Source: Lederbergia citri
Lineage (GTDB): Bacteria; Bacillota; Bacilli; Bacillales; Bacillaceae_C
NCBI RefSeq assembly: GCF_018343625.1
Contig: NZ_JAGYPG010000002.1
Coordinates: 973,280 to 1,037,279, forward strand
DNA: 64,000 nt
Direction of reading: 5' to 3'
The notes below the pieces were generated by a model. It saw only the letters and a program-made list of their open reading frames with translations, made no database searches and was not told the origin of the DNA. Positions within the stretch are counted from its first letter, which is position 1. Every line of letters starts with the position of its first letter. A program made the translations under genes and the position numbers. Shown here piece by piece: positions 44,022 to 54,289 of this stretch.

Positions 44022-44879
44022 TTACTTCTTCCTCTTCAACGTCATGGCGCCAACTGTGAGTGCAAGTGCAATAGTAATAATGACGAAATAAATCCACGAT
44101 AATGCTGACGCATATCCGAAACCAGTGTCTACCCTAAACATGTTCTTCTGTATATGGTCGATGACAGGATTCAATGAAAAGATAGAATACGTCACAATTG
44201 TGTAAATGATGTTTACGAGAATCATAGGTGCTAGACTAGGTAAAGTCAGTTTCCAGAATGATTCCCATGGTGATGCACCATCAATCGCTGCTGCCTCGTA
44301 TGTCTGGCTGTCCATTTTTTGCAAAGCAGCAAGGAAGATTAAAATCTGCACTCCGGAAAACCAGAGAATGACGATTAAGTTTTTGATCAAATAGAGTAAT
44401 ATTCCATTAATAAAACCATCTGGATTTGCATTTAGCGCTTCGTAAATGGCGTATTGTTCAATGGAAGGAATGGTTGTAACCCCTTGATCAATCAGTTCCT
44501 TAATGACCGGTCCGCTTGATATGATAACTGGAAGAAAGAAAATCGTCCGGAACATTCCTCGTAATTTCACTTTCTGGTTTAATAGCAAAGCAATGATTAA
44601 GGAGAAAACGATTATGATTGGTACGGATATAACGAGTTCCTTTAAATAAGTTGTTAGTTTATCCACGAAAGCAGCGTCGACACCAAACGCATATTTATAG
44701 TTTTCAAACTTAACAAATGTCGTTTGAACCCCGCTTGTCGTAATTTTTACCTTTTGAAAACTTAAATATAAAGAGTAAAACAAAGGAACAGCAGTGAAGA
44801 TCAAAAATCCGATGATCCAAGGTGAAACAAATAACCATCCAGTCATACTATGTCTAGCTCTAAGTCCCCTTAGTTTCAC
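44022..44879 (-). CDS. Carbohydrate ABC transporter permease (MalF type)
   Basis: 285 residues with six spans and the EAA loop YEAAAIDGASPWESFWKLTLPSLAPM. The start is a GTG at 44879 that overlaps the stop of the DUF5696 gene by 4 bp, with GGGGGGAGAG upstream. It pairs with the MalG-type permease at 42724-43659. No ATPase gene is present in the locus, so a shared MsmX-type ATPase from elsewhere is expected. Confidence 0.9.
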   Translation of the reverse strand: MKLRGLRARHSMTGWLFVSPWIIGFLIFTAVPLFYSLYLSFQKVKITTSGVQTTFVKFENYKYAFGVDAAFVDKLTTYLKELVISVPIIIVFSLIIALLLNQKVKLRGMFRTIFFLPVIISSGPVIKELIDQGVTTIPSIEQYAIYEALNANPDGFINGILLYLIKNLIVILWFSGVQILIFLAALQKMDSQTYEAAAIDGASPWESFWKLTLPSLAPMILVNIIYTIVTYSIFSLNPVIDHIQKNMFRVDTGFGYASALSWIYFVIITIALALTVGAMTLKRKK

Positions 44880-47140
44880 TGCTCTCCCCCCTTATCCACT
44901 ACAGAAAAACCTTTGGCACTCACTTCAACTCCGTCTTTCTTGTAGATTGAATTTGTATAGTTGACGACTACCGTCTTGCCATTTGAATAAGTTACTTCAA
45001 CGATGCCATTTTCCGGGACGTGTCTGCTTTCAATAGTTGCCGATTCTACTTGTCCAAGTACTTCCTGTATTTGTTTATATTGTTTTATAATGTCATCCTT
45101 CCAAACGGTAAACTCTGACGTATAGACATTTTTAGAAGGTGTTTTTGCCAGCAAATGTGATGGCTCCTCTGTCAATAGAAAGGAAGGGTACGCTCCGTAT
45201 TCAATCATGCGTAGCAACTGATCTTCCTGATTGGAATTGAAATTGGTAAACGGCGCGTAATATGGGATAGACCCTTTCAACACAATTTGCATAAATGGCA
45301 CGGTATCTGTTTCGAACACATAATTCGATGAATTTATCGGGATGTCCAAATACTTTTCCGCATCTGACCATGCATACACATTCGGTTCATAAAGTGCCGT
45401 TTTTCCAACATTTTTATTTAAAAATGAAAAGATTTCTTTATATGTTTCCAGAGTTTCCAAACGGGTTTGTTTTTTTGATTTACTAAAATCAGAAAATAAC
45501 GTAAAACCGCTGGAGTCAACAGCTAGATTTTCCATTCCATAAGACTCATAGTTTTTACTATCCTTTTTCGCAATATCAAGCGCCTTTTTAGGTGATAAAT
45601 AATACGAAGTGAGATCATTTACTTTATGGGAAATCGTTTCTGAACTAATTTTTTTAGCGACATCCTTACTTCCGGAAAATCCTGATGCCCCTTCATATGC
45701 TTTCGTGTAATCAGTGTAGAAATACATTGGGATATTATCATTTTTCAAAGTATCGATGGTCGCTTTAGCATCCTTTTTGCTGCCTAATTTGCTTTCCATT
45801 GGAAATTTCCCAGGCAGTGATCCTGTTAAGCCGCCATCTGACCAGCCTTTATACACAACAAACATATCCTCGACGCCATTTTTTCTTAATTCATTTGTAA
45901 AATGAGGAATGCGGTCAATTGGGGTCATCGGAATAACAGAATTCCAAAGAAGACCCTTTTTCATTTCCCCGCCTAAAAATTCTAAGCGGACATTTGCTTG
46001 ATCTTCTTGCTTCGTTAACAAATCGTGATCGGCCAAATAATTCCGATATGATTTTGCCATTCCAACATAATCAGCATCTTTATCACTTAAAAAGATATAC
46101 TTCAGTTTTACATCCATTTTATTCATTTCTTTTTGATAGACGTTCATGCCAGTACTACTTTTACTTGTTGGTTGAAAATACTCATATCGATAATTAAACT
46201 TCGACGATACGCGGTTGAAATCAGTAGATGCTCCTGCAGGATAAGCAACAATATCCCCATATGAAAAACCGTCTTCTACAATCGCAATGAATCCATTTTG
46301 CTTAACCCCATGGACTGCACCGAAAATGGGCATTTTGATTTGTTGGACAGGCAGGACATCTTTACTTGCCCTCGTTTTATTTTTTATTCCTTCATCTACT
46401 CCATATATAGATCCTACAAATGGAGTTCCGCTTGATTTCACACTCTTGTCATAGCGAATGAGTGCCCCACTCCCATCAGGAATAAACATATAGCCCTGGA
46501 TGTCGTTTTCATTCACCGAACCTAAAAATGGGTAAATTTGCAACGACACGAGCTTATTGCGCTTATCTTCCTTCAGTTTCTCTTGCGGAATGGAAATGTC
46601 TAATTCATTGCCTTTTAGCTGTACATCAAGCTGAAATTTAAGCTTGGATTGAAATAAAAATACGTCTGCACTAAAACCATTATCCGAAAGTTTTACTGTC
46701 GGAGTTGAATCATTCGTTAAAATGCTCTCGGTTCTTAGTTTTCCTTGGCGATCGGTGAAATCAACTGTAATCGCAGACTGAACTATTTGTTCCCATGTTT
46801 TGTTCAATCTGTAGTTTTCCGGATGATCTATACCTGATCCCCAAGTATAACCTGTTTTTTTATTTTGCAGTTTAATCGCCAATGATTTTTTATTTACAAA
46901 AAGGACTAACTCATCACTTTCAGCTGCTTTTGTATATCCTTCGAAAGAGGAGTCTTGCTTGATTTCTTGCTGTTCCGCAGGCTCAGGTTGAGTAAATTGA
47001 GCGGAAGAATACCTTATCGTATGATCGCTTAAATCCAGCGTTTCAACAGAATCATCTGATTTAGCGCCAAATGAGTGATTTGCAATGATTAAAACCGGAA
47101 ATAACATTACAACGACTGCAAACATCCATTTTTTATACAC
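44876..47140 (-). CDS. DUF5696 membrane-anchored, glycosidase-like protein
   Basis: 754 residues. A signal or anchor span lies at about 5-22, after a Lys-rich N-terminus. An N-terminal beta-sandwich (about 60-350) is followed by a barrel-like middle (MFVVYKGWSDGG, MYFYTDYTKAY, AVDSSGFTLFSDFSKSKKQTR, YEPNVYAW) and a C-terminal sheet. I recognise the family as DUF5696, which resembles glycoside hydrolases in layout, but no activity is established. It starts with a GTG after AAGGAGG, overlaps the NHL-TPR gene by 8 bp and the permease gene by 4 bp, so it is tightly coupled to the transporter. An extracellular carbohydrate-active role is inference. Confidence 0.78.
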   Translation of the reverse strand: MYKKWMFAVVVMLFPVLIIANHSFGAKSDDSVETLDLSDHTIRYSSAQFTQPEPAEQQEIKQDSSFEGYTKAAESDELVLFVNKKSLAIKLQNKKTGYTWGSGIDHPENYRLNKTWEQIVQSAITVDFTDRQGKLRTESILTNDSTPTVKLSDNGFSADVFLFQSKLKFQLDVQLKGNELDISIPQEKLKEDKRNKLVSLQIYPFLGSVNENDIQGYMFIPDGSGALIRYDKSVKSSGTPFVGSIYGVDEGIKNKTRASKDVLPVQQIKMPIFGAVHGVKQNGFIAIVEDGFSYGDIVAYPAGASTDFNRVSSKFNYRYEYFQPTSKSSTGMNVYQKEMNKMDVKLKYIFLSDKDADYVGMAKSYRNYLADHDLLTKQEDQANVRLEFLGGEMKKGLLWNSVIPMTPIDRIPHFTNELRKNGVEDMFVVYKGWSDGGLTGSLPGKFPMESKLGSKKDAKATIDTLKNDNIPMYFYTDYTKAYEGASGFSGSKDVAKKISSETISHKVNDLTSYYLSPKKALDIAKKDSKNYESYGMENLAVDSSGFTLFSDFSKSKKQTRLETLETYKEIFSFLNKNVGKTALYEPNVYAWSDAEKYLDIPINSSNYVFETDTVPFMQIVLKGSIPYYAPFTNFNSNQEDQLLRMIEYGAYPSFLLTEEPSHLLAKTPSKNVYTSEFTVWKDDIIKQYKQIQEVLGQVESATIESRHVPENGIVEVTYSNGKTVVVNYTNSIYKKDGVEVSAKGFSVVDKGGEQ

Positions 47141-49154
47141 GCAACAAGGCCTCCTTTACGATGGAATAGACAAAGTCATACACTTGATCCATTAAGACGA
47201 AAATAATAAACACTACTAATAGTAAAATCGCCATTCCGAATAATGTTACTAAAATATTTCGGATCGTTTCCGAAATGGAATAGTTATGAATCTCTTTAAT
47301 CATGATAAATAAAATCACTAAACACCAAGCGTAAATAATCCGTAATGAGAACAAATAAACAAAGTATTCATTTCCGCTTAGTATATTGGACAACAATGTT
47401 AGTGGAAGAATAAATACTAAGTAAGGCGCTAGTGAATAAATTGTTCCAATGTATATATCTTTAAATCGTCCTTCACCGTCATTTATCGTACTAACCAAAT
47501 AGTTGACGATGATAAAAGCAAGCAAAGGAACAAAGATAATTGCAAACTCAAATAACACATTTGTTTCATCGCTTCGATAGGAAGAGAAGATGAAACCTGT
47601 TTGAAAGCGATGAATTAAATACGCAACAAATAAAAACACGTACAAAATGGTTGCCGATAAGACAGACGCTTTCCCCATCCTCTGTAAATCATAAAAACTA
47701 TCAATTGGATGCTTGAAGAAACGGAATAAAAAGAGTAGCTCAGATAGAAGTTTTCTCTTTTTGACATTGCCCCAAAAGCGGCGTAAACCACCGAATATAT
47801 TTTTCTTTTTATCTAAGAATTTGGCAATATAATAGAAAGCGATCAGAACAAACCCAGCGACAAGTATTTTTTCAAGATGCTTCTGCATCCATGCATGACG
47901 AACTTCCCAAAATGAATCAGAATATCCCCATACATCTTCAGCCAGTCTAAACTCCGCTAACGCTTCATCATATTGCTGCTGCTTGTAGTACGCTTTTCCC
48001 ATCGCCGCATGAGCAAGTCCAAAGGAAGAATTTAATGAAAGCACAGACTCCCAATATTTCTGACTTTGAACATACAGACCGTCCTTATAAAGAGCGATGC
48101 CTTCATGGACTAGGTTTGAGAAGGCAGTAGGTTCAAAAACCTGTATCATTCCCGTCTCTTTATCAGATACATAAATTCTTCCTAATTGATCGACTGCTAT
48201 ACCACTAGGTTGTTTAAATAACCCCAGACGATTGGTTCCATCGTCTTTCCCACCAAAGAGGAATAAATAGTTCCCGTAACTATCAAATTCAAAGATGTTT
48301 CCCGAAGCATTCATAACGAATATATTGCCGTTCGCATCGACTGTGATGTCTACTAGATTCGCATCATCAAGAATGTACGGATGTAACATATTTTGCCCAG
48401 CTACATTCAATTTTTTGATGACTTCCGTTTTTGTACCTTGTGTGACCGAATAAATGAGACCTTCTTTATCAATCGCCAAATTGTCTGGTGCGGGCGGTGT
48501 TTTCATAAATAAAGAGGCCTTTTGTTTCTCGGAAGCTATTAGATTACGAAGAACTGCCCCGACAGAAACCTCTGTACGATTGACGCCATAATAACCTAGA
48601 AATTCACCCTCATGGCTTAGCTGCATCATACCATTCGTCGAACCTTCTCCGATGACATAAATATTGCCCCTTCGGTCGACCGCTACTTTTTGAGGTTTAT
48701 ATGGAGATTTACTTCCGAATAAAGGAGAGTCAGGTTTTCCGTATTCTTTTTCTAACTCACCTTTACTTGAAAAGCGAAAGACCTTTTCCTTTTCATAATC
48801 AGCTACATATATATATCCTTGCTCGTCAACAAATACCCCTTTAGGCAGCCCAAGAATTCCTGCTCCAATCTCAGCTACAACGTCCCCTTTGGAATTCGCA
48901 ACAAGTACCTTTTTCGTTCCTGAGTCAACTACATAGATGGAGCCTTTATCATCTATGAAAATATCTTCTGGATTAACGATATCAACACTAGTAAATAAGC
49001 GTCCGAGCGGTTCATACGCTGTTTGTGTCTCTATTAAATCTCCACTTGGTGATACGATCAATGTTTTATATGGCGCTGATGCTGAGGCAACGTTCAGAAA
49101 GGGAAAAAGGACGAATATCGCTGCGCATATAAATATTTTGAAAAATTGCTGCAT
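47133..49154 (-). CDS. NHL beta-propeller / TPR / Yip1-domain membrane protein
   Basis: 673 residues. A signal peptide covers about 1-27. NHL repeats run from about 50 to 345 (DIFIDDKGSIYVVDSG, KGVFVDEQGYIYVADYE, PSGIAVDQLGRIYVSDKE). A TPR pair follows (ALYKDGLYVQSQKYWESVL, MGKAYYKQQQYDEALAEF, about 355-410), then one span near 430 and a Yip1-type bundle of five spans to the end. The propeller and TPR should face outside. Overlaps the DUF5696 gene by 8 bp and starts 15 bp after a permease gene. I know no characterised member; it may sense or hold cell-surface sugar machinery. Confidence 0.78.
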   Translation of the reverse strand: MQQFFKIFICAAIFVLFPFLNVASASAPYKTLIVSPSGDLIETQTAYEPLGRLFTSVDIVNPEDIFIDDKGSIYVVDSGTKKVLVANSKGDVVAEIGAGILGLPKGVFVDEQGYIYVADYEKEKVFRFSSKGELEKEYGKPDSPLFGSKSPYKPQKVAVDRRGNIYVIGEGSTNGMMQLSHEGEFLGYYGVNRTEVSVGAVLRNLIASEKQKASLFMKTPPAPDNLAIDKEGLIYSVTQGTKTEVIKKLNVAGQNMLHPYILDDANLVDITVDANGNIFVMNASGNIFEFDSYGNYLFLFGGKDDGTNRLGLFKQPSGIAVDQLGRIYVSDKETGMIQVFEPTAFSNLVHEGIALYKDGLYVQSQKYWESVLSLNSSFGLAHAAMGKAYYKQQQYDEALAEFRLAEDVWGYSDSFWEVRHAWMQKHLEKILVAGFVLIAFYYIAKFLDKKKNIFGGLRRFWGNVKKRKLLSELLFLFRFFKHPIDSFYDLQRMGKASVLSATILYVFLFVAYLIHRFQTGFIFSSYRSDETNVLFEFAIIFVPLLAFIIVNYLVSTINDGEGRFKDIYIGTIYSLAPYLVFILPLTLLSNILSGNEYFVYLFSLRIIYAWCLVILFIMIKEIHNYSISETIRNILVTLFGMAILLLVVFIIFVLMDQVYDFVYSIVKEALLRV

Positions 49155-49169
49155 TTGCCTCCCCCTTCC

Positions 49170-50051
49170 TTACTTGATTCCTGAGTGTGCCATTGTATTC
49201 ATGACTTGACTTTGTAAAATGATAAAAATGATTAAGTTTGGTAAGAACATGATTAAAGAAGCTGCGGCTGCAATTCCTTGACCAGCCACTGTATTACCCC
49301 CTGTAACCTGTGAAGCAAGGGTAGACATATAAAATGAGAACGTCTTTAACCCTTCATCATTCACATAAAGCGTTGAAGTTTCGATATTATTCCAAACCGT
49401 CTGGAACGACAAAATCGCCACCGTGGCAATAGCCGGTTTTATAAGCGGGATGATGATGGTTGTATAAATCCTGAAGTCAGATGCCCCATCCATCCTTGCC
49501 GCTTCAACTAGTTCATTTGGAATTTGATCAATAAACTGCTTCACTAAAAACAAACCGATTGGCATCGCCAAAAGAGGTAAAATATGAACCCAAAACGAAT
49601 TAATCAATCCAAGTTTTTCAATTAATAAATACCTTGGGATAGCAACAGCTGCTGGTACGAACATTAATGCAAGTGTATTAATTTCAAAAATCGTCTTCTT
49701 CAACAAGAAATTTTTCTTCGATAATGCGTATCCTGCCATTGTGCTAAATAATATCGTTAAAAACACAACAATAATCGTAACGACGATACTATTAAATAAA
49801 TAGCGTGAGATTGGAATGCCTGATGCATTCGTTTGTGCAAACAAGTCAACAAAGTTTTGGAATGTTGGCTTTTGTACGAAAAAACGAGGCGGGTAGGCAA
49901 ACAACTCATCAATTGGTTTGAATGCGTGAAAAATAATATAGATGATCGGCAAAGCCATAAAAATCGCCAGTGGTACTAAAAATGTATAAAACTTCAACTG
50001 GCTCTTATGAAACTTTGTCGGGTTTATCTTTGTACCTTGAAAGGACGACAT
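49170..50051 (-). CDS. Carbohydrate ABC transporter permease (MalG type)
   Basis: 293 residues, six spans. The EAA loop is [30 protein letters not shown]. The N-terminal [18 protein letters not shown] is a typical MalG start. The ATG follows AAGGAGG. It is the partner of the MalF-type permease at 50438-51331, separated by a repeat-filled gap of 386 bp. Its C-terminus is normal. Confidence 0.9.
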   Translation of the reverse strand: MSSFQGTKINPTKFHKSQLKFYTFLVPLAIFMALPIIYIIFHAFKPIDELFAYPPRFFVQKPTFQNFVDLFAQTNASGIPISRYLFNSIVVTIIVVFLTILFSTMAGYALSKKNFLLKKTIFEINTLALMFVPAAVAIPRYLLIEKLGLINSFWVHILPLLAMPIGLFLVKQFIDQIPNELVEAARMDGASDFRIYTTIIIPLIKPAIATVAILSFQTVWNNIETSTLYVNDEGLKTFSFYMSTLASQVTGGNTVAGQGIAAAASLIMFLPNLIIFIILQSQVMNTMAHSGIK

Positions 50052-50152
50052 GTTGTTTCCTCCTTATTCAATGACGCCTTGACGAAAAACTTAAGAGTTT
50101 ATTAGTTTGCTTGATATATTTTAGGATTGTTTGATTTCCACTCGAAATAAGA

Positions 50153-50370
50153 AAAGCGCAAGCGCCTTGCTCATCGACATACCGGCCCACAGGATGTGGG
50201 TCCGTCGACGTTGCCATAGGACGTGGCTGTTTTTAGTCGACGTTCCTTTATTGCCTTCGACTGAGATAAAGGAAACACGATGAGTCCGATAGGACGAGTC
50301 GATGTTGACTTACCGTAGGGAGAAGAACAAGAAGTTTGCTAGTCGATAGGCGCTGGAGCTGGACAGAAAA
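50153..50370 (+). repeat. Interspersed mosaic repeat, copy C
   Basis: It opens with AAAAGCGCAAGCGCC and closes with AGGCGCTGGAGCTGGACAG, so the ends form an imperfect inverted repeat (GCGCC / GGCGC). It carries the same hairpin blocks as copy B, in opposite orientation, without the inner 120-bp block. It lies in the gap 50052-50437 between two permease genes; nothing else is seen in that gap. Confidence 0.85.
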
Positions 50371-50437
50371 AGTCTAAACTCAAAATATAGACTATAAAAA
50401 ACTTATACTTTCTTAACTTTTAAACATAAAAATCTAC

Positions 50438-51331
50438 TTAATCTTTTTCCCCAAATAACTTCCAAGCAACTTTTGAGAATGCATAAACGACAATCAACAA
50501 TACGACTGAAATGGCTGCTGCATATCCCATTTCATAACGGATAAATCCATAGTCCTCCAAATGGTTTACCATGAGCTGTCCTGCATATTGTGGTGTTGGG
50601 TTTGCGCCGGAAAGGGCAACCCCAATGGCTCCTGCCTGGAAGGTTCCAACAACAGCCATAACTGCCCCGAATAACATTTGCGGTTTCATGGATGGAATCG
50701 TAATATAAATGACTTCTTGGAAACGATTTTTAATCCCATCAATATATCCAGCTTCATAAATTTCACTATCAATGTTGAGAACACCAGATAACATCGCCAA
50801 GAACCCTACTCCCATACTTCCCCATAAAGTTACGAAAATCATAATCTTCATTAAGAAATGAGGAGATTGCAGCCACTGAATAGGTTCAAAGAGTACTCCC
50901 ATTGTGATTAAAATACTATTTAAATAACCTGTTTCATCCCCACTAAAAATGATCGTCCACACGACAGCCATTGCGACGCCCGCTGTCATGGATGGGGAAT
51001 AGATAATTAAAGCTAATATCGTTCTCATCGTTTTCGGCACTTGAGCGAGAGCCCAAGCGAGAATAAATGAAAGGAGATATCCACCAGGTCCAACAATCAA
51101 CGCAAATGTCAATGTGTTTGGCAAAACAACCTGCATAAACACTTCATCCTGAGTAAGGAGACTGACATAATTGCTCAAGCCAATAAAGGATGGAGCTTCA
51201 ATGGCGTTAAAATACGTAAACGATAAATAGATTGCCGCGACAACCGGGATAATGATGAACGCGGTGAATAAAATAATATACGGTCCAAGGAAGGCCCAAT
51301 GTGACCAATCTATTTTCTTTTTAATTTTCAT
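50438..51331 (-). CDS. Carbohydrate ABC transporter permease (MalF type)
   Basis: 297 residues with six spans and the EAA loop [27 protein letters not shown]. The ATG lies inside the end of the large binding-protein gene (11-bp overlap), so the two are translationally coupled. It works with the MalG-type permease at 49170-50051. The import substrate is inferred to be a gluco-oligosaccharide from the neighbouring enzymes. Confidence 0.9.
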   Translation of the reverse strand: MKIKKKIDWSHWAFLGPYIILFTAFIIIPVVAAIYLSFTYFNAIEAPSFIGLSNYVSLLTQDEVFMQVVLPNTLTFALIVGPGGYLLSFILAWALAQVPKTMRTILALIIYSPSMTAGVAMAVVWTIIFSGDETGYLNSILITMGVLFEPIQWLQSPHFLMKIMIFVTLWGSMGVGFLAMLSGVLNIDSEIYEAGYIDGIKNRFQEVIYITIPSMKPQMLFGAVMAVVGTFQAGAIGVALSGANPTPQYAGQLMVNHLEDYGFIRYEMGYAAAISVVLLIVVYAFSKVAWKLFGEKD

Positions 51332-54263
51332 GTTCTTCGCCTGCCCAACTCTTTACTTGTTCAATGGAAGGAATCTGATACGGTTTGACCATCTTTCCAT
51401 TTTTCATATAGCCAAACTCCTCCATCTTCCGGCTAATTTCACGATTAATCGCGATGACAGAATCATCTACTGCCGATCGTGGATTCTCCCCATCAAAGAC
51501 AATTCGGTTCCATATATTACTCAATTCCCTTTCCACCATATAAGCACCCGGTGTTCTTGGTACTTCCTGCAAATACTCCCATTGTTTTAAAATGGTTTCT
51601 TTATGTTCCTCTGGCCAAGGAAGCTGTTTAAATGCCTCTAAATTAGCAGAGTTCCACATATACTCTGGTCCATATAATGTCTGTAAGGTTGTAGCAAAGT
51701 CAACCTGAGTATCTGTCGACATCCACCATTTTAAAAACTCCCATGATTTTTCACGGTCTTTCGTACCTTTAAACATTATCGCTGACTGTCCAGAGCCGGT
51801 TGCCCATCTCTCTACGGATCCGTCAGGTTGTTTAACACCTGGGTAGGGAGAAATATCCCACCAACCAGCGATTTCTGGGGCAGCTGCAGTTAATTGAACA
51901 TATGTTGAAAAATTTGCAATTCCTATTGGCAATGTTGAATAACGGAAATGATTATAGAAATTAGGAACTTGCATTGGCATGCTGTAAATCGTGTTTAACT
52001 TAGCCATGAATTCAATCGCTTTTAACGAATCTTCTTCTCCTATAGCTGTCCGCATACCATCTTCCTCATATAAATCCCCATGGAATTGGTAAATAAATGG
52101 GGCTGTCGTCTGAAACGATTTGAATCCTCCGGCTCCAGCAATCGGTGTATAGTAATTCATTCCAAATCTTTGCAGCTCAGGCAAGATTTTAATTACATCA
52201 TCCCACGTATCAGGAACAGGGACATTTAAGGCATTCAAAATATCCTTCCGATAAAATTGCACATAAAAATCCTGTGTTTCCGGTAAGGCATAGACCGAAT
52301 CATCAACCATAAGCGGTAAAAAAGCTCCAGGTGAGAATTGTTTAATGTAATCTTCAAAATCACTAAATTCATGCAAATCAACAGCCGCTCCACGAATCGA
52401 TAATTCATAAGGCAACCAGTTGCTTATTCCAATCGCCACATCCGGCTGATTATTTGCAGCACTTGCTAAAATTAATTTCCCTTCATCTGGCATTATCGAA
52501 AATTTCACCTTTATTCCCGTCTTTGGTGTGAAATTCTGATCTGCTAGGTTTTGGATAATGTCTACGTATTGACGTTGACGATTCACCCATATTTCAAGCG
52601 TTTGATCATCAGCACTTGATGCAGAATAATTACCCGCAGAAAATGATTGTACAAATCGTTTCATCCCATACCAGGAGTTTTTGAACAAGCCAGAAGTCGG
52701 AGCAGGTAATTTATTTTCTCCATGTATATAAAAGCGGTCTATTAGTAACGGTTGTTTAGGCAGTTCCAATAATAAGTTTCCGAGTAATTGAGCGACAGAT
52801 GATGATCCTTCCGTTAATTCTGACAATCTGTTCGGAATTTCATTCGGTTTCTTATTTAACGTCCGCAGCTTTTTAACTGCCATGTTCATGGACACAATAT
52901 CCTTTGACTGATTTCCTTTGTTTAAGGAAGTAAGATATTTACTTTCTTCTTCAAGTCGATTCGCCCAATCATTTAATTTATCTTCGGCGTCAGGAAAGTA
53001 CTCGTTAATTTTCCACCCTCTTGAACGGTCATTTTGATTACCCGTTAGTTTCTTTATCGAAAGGGCGAAATTCTGCATTTCCTTGATTACTTCATTTATC
53101 GTAAAAATAGATCTCTCTACTGGAGATGCATCCGCTTCTAGAGAAATCTCGTGTTCACCTTTTGTAAAATAGAATAAATAAGGATCCTCTTTTTCATCCT
53201 TAAGAGTTGCATTCACCCACTTTTTATTAAATTCAAATGGGATTAATGCCGCTTCGCTAAATGGAATATCTCCATCAATCAAAAGCTTTCTGAAAACAGG
53301 ACCGCCTGTCTCTTTCTTTTGTAAAACTTTAAATGTAAGATGATAAAACCCATCTTCTGCTATTGAAACGTTCCAATTGACGCGTTGTCCGCTTTCTCGC
53401 CAAGAGTCGCCGCCAATTGTGTTTAATAATAAATATTTCGGGTTATTCGGAACAACGGAAGATCCAGTCGTTGCAACGGGGCGAATATAAGAACTATTTT
53501 TCGTATATCCTTTTTCCGCTTCTTGGGAAATCAAAGATTGGACTTTTTTATTATTTTTATTGTTTTGTAGATAATCTTTATAAGAGATCAACTCAGAAGG
53601 AGAATGTACATATACATTTCCAATTAACATTTCACCGTTTAAGTGTGTAAATGTAATGGTATTCTTACCTTTTTTCAATTGATACTTCAACGGTTCAGAT
53701 TGGAGGTTACTTGCATCTAGTGCACTTATTTTACTCCATTCTGCAATAGCTTCTTGATTCGGAATAATTTCATTTCCAAAACGATCTGAATCAAATGTAT
53801 CCTTCACGCTTTTCCATTTAAGCGGGAATACAATTCTTCTACTCTCGTAAAACGGATATTTACCATTAACGAGGATTGAACCCTCTATTGGAACAACCTC
53901 TTTACTAATTGGATAATAGTCAAAAGAAATTTCATATAAACCATCTTCTGGAGCTATTACATCAAATGATAATTCTTGATTATGCCAATAGAAGACACGA
54001 TCCCCATAACCCTTGCTGTCTTCGGCTGACAGCAGTTCATCCTCTTTAACATCTTTAAAATCAGATGGAGAGATGGACGCCTCAAAATTTGAGGCGTTCT
54101 CTACTCCAGCTTCTTTCCATTGTTCTAGGACGGTATGATAGCGTTCTTCAACGACATTTTCGACAGTTTGGTCCTTGGATACATCCTTTTCAGCCATTGC
54201 CATTCCGTTCGGAATTACTAATAGCCCTATTAAAACCAAACTTATCATTATTTTCGTCTTCAT
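51321..54263 (-). CDS. Very large extracellular solute-binding protein with N-terminal beta-domains
   Basis: 980 residues, about twice the usual length of a sugar-binding protein. A signal peptide (1-24, ends AMAEK) has no lipobox Cys, so anchoring is unclear. Two related beta-sandwich modules (about 90-230 and 270-410) share the pattern [10 protein letters not shown]...ILVNG and [10 protein letters not shown]...LLIDG, as in carbohydrate-binding modules. A helical linker (about 420-540) leads to the SBP_bac_1 domain (about 570-970: [35 protein letters not shown]). It overlaps the permease gene downstream. It may hold long glucan chains at the surface before import; that is inference. Confidence 0.82.
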   Translation of the reverse strand: MKTKIMISLVLIGLLVIPNGMAMAEKDVSKDQTVENVVEERYHTVLEQWKEAGVENASNFEASISPSDFKDVKEDELLSAEDSKGYGDRVFYWHNQELSFDVIAPEDGLYEISFDYYPISKEVVPIEGSILVNGKYPFYESRRIVFPLKWKSVKDTFDSDRFGNEIIPNQEAIAEWSKISALDASNLQSEPLKYQLKKGKNTITFTHLNGEMLIGNVYVHSPSELISYKDYLQNNKNNKKVQSLISQEAEKGYTKNSSYIRPVATTGSSVVPNNPKYLLLNTIGGDSWRESGQRVNWNVSIAEDGFYHLTFKVLQKKETGGPVFRKLLIDGDIPFSEAALIPFEFNKKWVNATLKDEKEDPYLFYFTKGEHEISLEADASPVERSIFTINEVIKEMQNFALSIKKLTGNQNDRSRGWKINEYFPDAEDKLNDWANRLEEESKYLTSLNKGNQSKDIVSMNMAVKKLRTLNKKPNEIPNRLSELTEGSSSVAQLLGNLLLELPKQPLLIDRFYIHGENKLPAPTSGLFKNSWYGMKRFVQSFSAGNYSASSADDQTLEIWVNRQRQYVDIIQNLADQNFTPKTGIKVKFSIMPDEGKLILASAANNQPDVAIGISNWLPYELSIRGAAVDLHEFSDFEDYIKQFSPGAFLPLMVDDSVYALPETQDFYVQFYRKDILNALNVPVPDTWDDVIKILPELQRFGMNYYTPIAGAGGFKSFQTTAPFIYQFHGDLYEEDGMRTAIGEEDSLKAIEFMAKLNTIYSMPMQVPNFYNHFRYSTLPIGIANFSTYVQLTAAAPEIAGWWDISPYPGVKQPDGSVERWATGSGQSAIMFKGTKDREKSWEFLKWWMSTDTQVDFATTLQTLYGPEYMWNSANLEAFKQLPWPEEHKETILKQWEYLQEVPRTPGAYMVERELSNIWNRIVFDGENPRSAVDDSVIAINREISRKMEEFGYMKNGKMVKPYQIPSIEQVKSWAGEEHEN

Positions 54264-54289
54264 ACTATTTACCTCCTAGTAATATGGCT

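Noticed and set aside
43847..44097. Short open frames inside repeat copy B
   Set aside because: They follow the palindromic blocks of a repeat that is present elsewhere with different frames; Ser/Pro/Arg-rich products with no family likeness.
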